In this document: piece after piece, positions 61,538 through 64,000 of the stretch | How positions within the stretch are numbered: the stretch's first letter is position 1 | Layout of the letters: every line of letters starts with the position of its first letter | Program-made: the position numbers and the translations under genes | Notes under the pieces: model-generated | Database searches by the model: none | The model's input: the letters and a program-made list of their open reading frames with translations, nothing else | Told to the model about the DNA's origin: nothing | NCBI RefSeq assembly: GCF_029893805.1 | Contig: NZ_JARXYP010000002.1 | Coordinates: 7,626,001-7,690,000 of the forward strand | DNA from: Streptomyces sp. SAI-135 | GTDB taxonomy: Bacteria > Actinomycetota > Actinomycetes > Streptomycetales > Streptomycetaceae | Direction of reading: 5' to 3' | Length of the DNA: 64,000 bases

Positions 61538-62560
61538 ATGGCCATGCCGCTGCGCCAGTCCATCAAGGTCGCTACATACTTGGCCGAACAGAAGCTCCGC
61601 AAGCGGGACAAGTTCCCGTTGATCGTGGAGCTGGAGCCCCTCTTCGCGTGCAACCTCAAGTGCGAGGGCTGCGGCAAGATCCAGCATCCGGCGGGGGTGC
61701 TCAAGCAGCGCATGCCGGTGGCGCAGGCCGTCGGGGCGGTCCTCGAGTCCGGTGCGCCGATGGTGTCCATCGCCGGCGGTGAGCCGCTGATGCACCCTCA
61801 GATCGACGAGATCGTGCGGCAGTTGGTGGCGAAGAAGAAATACGTCTTCCTCTGCACCAACGCCATGCTGCTGCGCAAGAAGATGGACAAGTTCACGCCC
61901 TCGCCCTATTTCGCCTTCGCCGTGCACATCGACGGGCTGCGCGAGCGGCACGACGAGTCCGTTGCCAAGGAGGGCGTGTTCGACGAGGCCGTGGAGGCGA
62001 TCAAGGAGGCCAAGCGGCGTGGCTTCCGGGTCACCACCAACTCGACCTTCTTCAACACCGACACCCCGCAGACCATCATCGAGGTGCTCAACTTCCTCAA
62101 CGACGACCTCCAGGTCGACGAGATGATGATCTCCCCCGCCTACGCCTACGAGAAGGCACCCGACCAGGAGCACTTCCTGGGCGTGGAGCAGACCCGCGAG
62201 CTGTTCAAGAAGGCCTTCGCGGGCGGCAACCGGCGCAAGTGGCGGCTCAACCACTCCCCGCTCTTCCTGGACTTCCTGGAGGGCAAGGTCGACTTCCCGT
62301 GCACGGCCTGGGCGATCCCGAACTACTCCCTGTTCGGCTGGCAGCGTCCCTGCTACCTGATGAGCGACGGGTACGTGCCGACGTACCGCGAACTCATCGA
62401 GGAGACCGACTGGGACAAGTACGGCCGCGGCAAGGACCCGCGCTGCGCCAACTGCATGGCGCACTGCGGCTACGAGCCCACCGCCGTCCTCGCCACCATG
62501 GGCTCGCTGAAGGAGTCCCTGCGGGCCATGCGCGAGACCGTCAGCGGAAACCGCGAGTAG
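61538..62560 (+). CDS. hpnH: Adenosylhopane synthase HpnH (radical SAM)
   Basis: 340-aa radical SAM enzyme joining the adenosyl group to hopene. The cluster-binding triad is Cys38-x3-Cys42-x2-Cys45 (LFACNLKCEGCGK), followed by the GGEPLMHPQI SAM motif and a C-terminal Cys set (GWQRPCYLMSDG; DPRCANCMAHCGYEP) of the SPASM-like or HpnH type. AGGAGG lies eight bases before ATG 61538, five bases after hpnG. It works directly before HpnG, though its gene follows it. Confidence 0.96.
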   Translation: MAMPLRQSIKVATYLAEQKLRKRDKFPLIVELEPLFACNLKCEGCGKIQHPAGVLKQRMPVAQAVGAVLESGAPMVSIAGGEPLMHPQIDEIVRQLVAKKKYVFLCTNAMLLRKKMDKFTPSPYFAFAVHIDGLRERHDESVAKEGVFDEAVEAIKEAKRRGFRVTTNSTFFNTDTPQTIIEVLNFLNDDLQVDEMMISPAYAYEKAPDQEHFLGVEQTRELFKKAFAGGNRRKWRLNHSPLFLDFLEGKVDFPCTAWAIPNYSLFGWQRPCYLMSDGYVPTYRELIEETDWDKYGRGKDPRCANCMAHCGYEPTAVLATMGSLKESLRAMRETVSGNRE

Positions 62561-62564
62561 CGCC

Positions 62565-63722
62565 ATGACCGCCATTCCCTTGGGCGTCCCCGAGGTACCG
62601 GTCCGGCCGATCGCCGAGCGGCGCGTGTCGCGGCAGATCATGGTCGGGCCGGTGGCGGTCGGGGGCGGGGCCCCGGTGTCGGTGCAGTCGATGACGACGA
62701 CCCGTACGTCCGACATCGGCGCCACCCTCCAGCAGATCGCCGAGCTCACCGCGTCCGGCTGCCAGATCGTGCGGGTCGCCTGTCCCACGCAGGACGACGC
62801 GGACGCGCTCGCGACCATCGCGCGCAAGTCGCAGATCCCGGTGATCGCGGACATCCACTTCCAGCCCAAGTACGTGTTCGCGGCCATCGAGGCCGGCTGT
62901 GCGGCCGTCCGCGTGAACCCGGGCAACATCAAGCAGTTCGACGACAAGGTCAAGGAGATCGCGAAGGCCGCGCGCGACCACGGCACGCCGATCCGCATCG
63001 GGGTCAACGCGGGCTCGCTGGACCGCCGTCTGCTCCAGAAGTACGGCAGGGCGACTCCGGAGGCGCTCGTCGAGTCGGCCCTGTGGGAGGCGTCGCTGTT
63101 CGAGGAGCACGGGTTCCGGGACATCAAGATCTCCGTCAAGCACAACGACCCCGTGGTGATGGTGGCCGCCTACCAGCAGCTCGCCGAGCAGTGCGACTAC
63201 CCGCTGCACCTGGGGGTCACGGAGGCCGGTCCCGCCTTCCAGGGGACGATCAAGTCGGCGGTGGCCTTCGGGGCACTCCTGTCCAGGGGGATCGGCGACA
63301 CCATCCGGGTGTCCCTGTCCGCTCCGCCCGCCGAGGAGGTCAAGGTCGGCATCCAGATCCTGGAGTCCCTCGGGCTCAGGCAGCGGCGCCTGGAGATCGT
63401 GTCGTGTCCGTCCTGCGGACGGGCCCAAGTCGACGTCTACAAGCTGGCCGACGAGGTCACGGCGGGCCTGGAGGGCATGGAAGTGCCCCTGCGGGTCGCG
63501 GTGATGGGGTGTGTGGTCAACGGTCCCGGCGAGGCGCGGGAGGCGGACCTGGGGGTCGCCTCCGGCAACGGCAAGGGGCAGATCTTCGTCAGGGGCGAGG
63601 TCGTCAAGACCGTCCCGGAGTCGAAGATCGTGGAGACCCTCATCGAGGAGGCGATGAAGATCGCCGAACAGATGGAGCAGGACGGCGTCGCGTCGGGGGA
63701 GCCGGCCGTCACCGTGAGTTGA
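62565..63722 (+). CDS. ispG: 4-hydroxy-3-methylbut-2-enyl diphosphate synthase
   Basis: 385-aa iron-sulfur enzyme of the MEP isoprenoid route, turning methylerythritol cyclodiphosphate into HMBPP. N-terminal barrel: VSVQSMTTTRTSDIGATLQQI, IADIHFQPKYV, RVNPGNI. C-terminal cluster ligands: Cys pair in VSCPSCGRAQVD and the Cys of VMGCVVNGPGEA. It lies four bases after hpnH, which ties precursor supply to hopanoid synthesis. Streptomyces usually carry a second ispG elsewhere, so this may be the pathway-linked copy; the other is not in this window. Confidence 0.97.
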   Translation: MTAIPLGVPEVPVRPIAERRVSRQIMVGPVAVGGGAPVSVQSMTTTRTSDIGATLQQIAELTASGCQIVRVACPTQDDADALATIARKSQIPVIADIHFQPKYVFAAIEAGCAAVRVNPGNIKQFDDKVKEIAKAARDHGTPIRIGVNAGSLDRRLLQKYGRATPEALVESALWEASLFEEHGFRDIKISVKHNDPVVMVAAYQQLAEQCDYPLHLGVTEAGPAFQGTIKSAVAFGALLSRGIGDTIRVSLSAPPAEEVKVGIQILESLGLRQRRLEIVSCPSCGRAQVDVYKLADEVTAGLEGMEVPLRVAVMGCVVNGPGEAREADLGVASGNGKGQIFVRGEVVKTVPESKIVETLIEEAMKIAEQMEQDGVASGEPAVTVS

Positions 63723-63749
63723 ACAGCACGGACCGAAGGGGGCCCGAGC

Positions 63750-64000
63750 GTGACCATCTTGGAGAACATCCGGGGACCACGCGACCTGAAGGCGCTGTCC
63801 GAGTCGGATCTGGGTGAACTGTCCGAAGAGATCAGGGAGTTCCTGGTGCACGCCGTGGCCAGGACCGGCGGACACCTCGGGCCCAACCTGGGGGTGGTGG
63901 AACTGTCCATCGCACTCCACCGGGTCTTCGAGTCACCGGTCGACCGCATCGTGTGGGACACCGGCCATCAGAGCTATGTGCACAAGATCCTGACGGGGCG
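63750..64000 (+). CDS. dxs: 1-deoxy-D-xylulose-5-phosphate synthase, cut by window edge
   Basis: Only the first 83 codons are present. GTG 63750 opens a frame with LLENI-like start (TILENIRGPRDLKALS), SEEIREFLVHAVARTGGHLG, PNLGVVELSIALHRVFE and VWDTGHQSYVHKILTGR, the N-terminal thiamine diphosphate domain of DXS, first enzyme of the MEP route. It follows ispG by 27 bases, again coupling precursor supply to the hopanoid operon. The rest lies outside the window. Confidence 0.95.
   Translation, partial: MTILENIRGPRDLKALSESDLGELSEEIREFLVHAVARTGGHLGPNLGVVELSIALHRVFESPVDRIVWDTGHQSYVHKILTG

Overview
The window is high-GC DNA with strong third-position G/C bias, GTG and TTG starts and purine-rich ribosome sites. 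It carries Streptomyces hallmark genes (an SsgA-like sporulation protein, a WhiB-like protein, a two-domain small laccase, an LPFR-motif peptide) and is almost certainly Streptomyces chromosome. From memory, the gene order follows S. coelicolor from about SCO6711 to SCO6768 (laccase SCO6712, ssgD SCO6722, SCO6745 family, idi SCO6750, hopanoid genes SCO6759 onward). No tRNA, rRNA, prophage, insertion sequence or CRISPR array was seen.

Layout. 0-5 kb: truncated ThuA-like secreted protein, small laccase, ornithine cyclodeaminase-like protein, LacI regulator with its own palindrome, glyoxalase-like protein, WhiB-like protein. 5-11 kb: acyl-ACP desaturase behind three tandem palindromes, dimethylargininase, a frameshifted ABC-F ATPase, a GPP34 protein, ssgD. 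11-16.5 kb: beta-propeller protein, small proteins, endonuclease V, an 0.8-kb array of 24-bp repeats, a saccharopine dehydrogenase-like protein. 16.5-22.4 kb: fatty acyl-CoA degradation operon (racemase, acyl-CoA dehydrogenase, thiolase, FadB-like protein). 22.4-36.9 kb: MerR regulator, amino acid permease, sugar kinase with lipoprotein and membrane proteins, three secreted peptidases, a betaine-type transporter, an ABC-F ATPase. 36.9-46.5 kb: tex, small proteins, a frameshifted GlxA-type regulator with a DJ-1-like partner, enoyl-CoA hydratase, idi, a cation efflux protein, galE.

46.8-53.9 kb is a tight, mostly overlapping operon that I find the most interesting part: a CDP-alcohol phosphotransferase, a LicC-like cytidylyltransferase, a glycerol-1-phosphate-dehydrogenase-like enzyme, a second CDP-alcohol phosphotransferase with an altered active-site motif, a family 2 glycosyltransferase, and an ABC-2 permease plus ATPase of the teichoic acid/O-antigen export type. 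Together they look able to make a phospho-alcohol (perhaps sn-glycerol-1-phosphate), activate it with CTP, link it, glycosylate it and export the product. 54-64 kb is the hopanoid operon: hpnC, hpnD, a 49-aa gene, hpnE, a polyprenyl diphosphate synthase, shc, hpnG, hpnH, then ispG and dxs (cut by the window end), which feed isoprenoid precursors to it; idi lies about 10 kb upstream.

Two genes carry single indels that break the frame (positions about 8811-8819 and 41317-41319), and one indel also breaks the reading frame of the 24-bp array. They may be real mutations or sequence errors; the sequence alone cannot tell.
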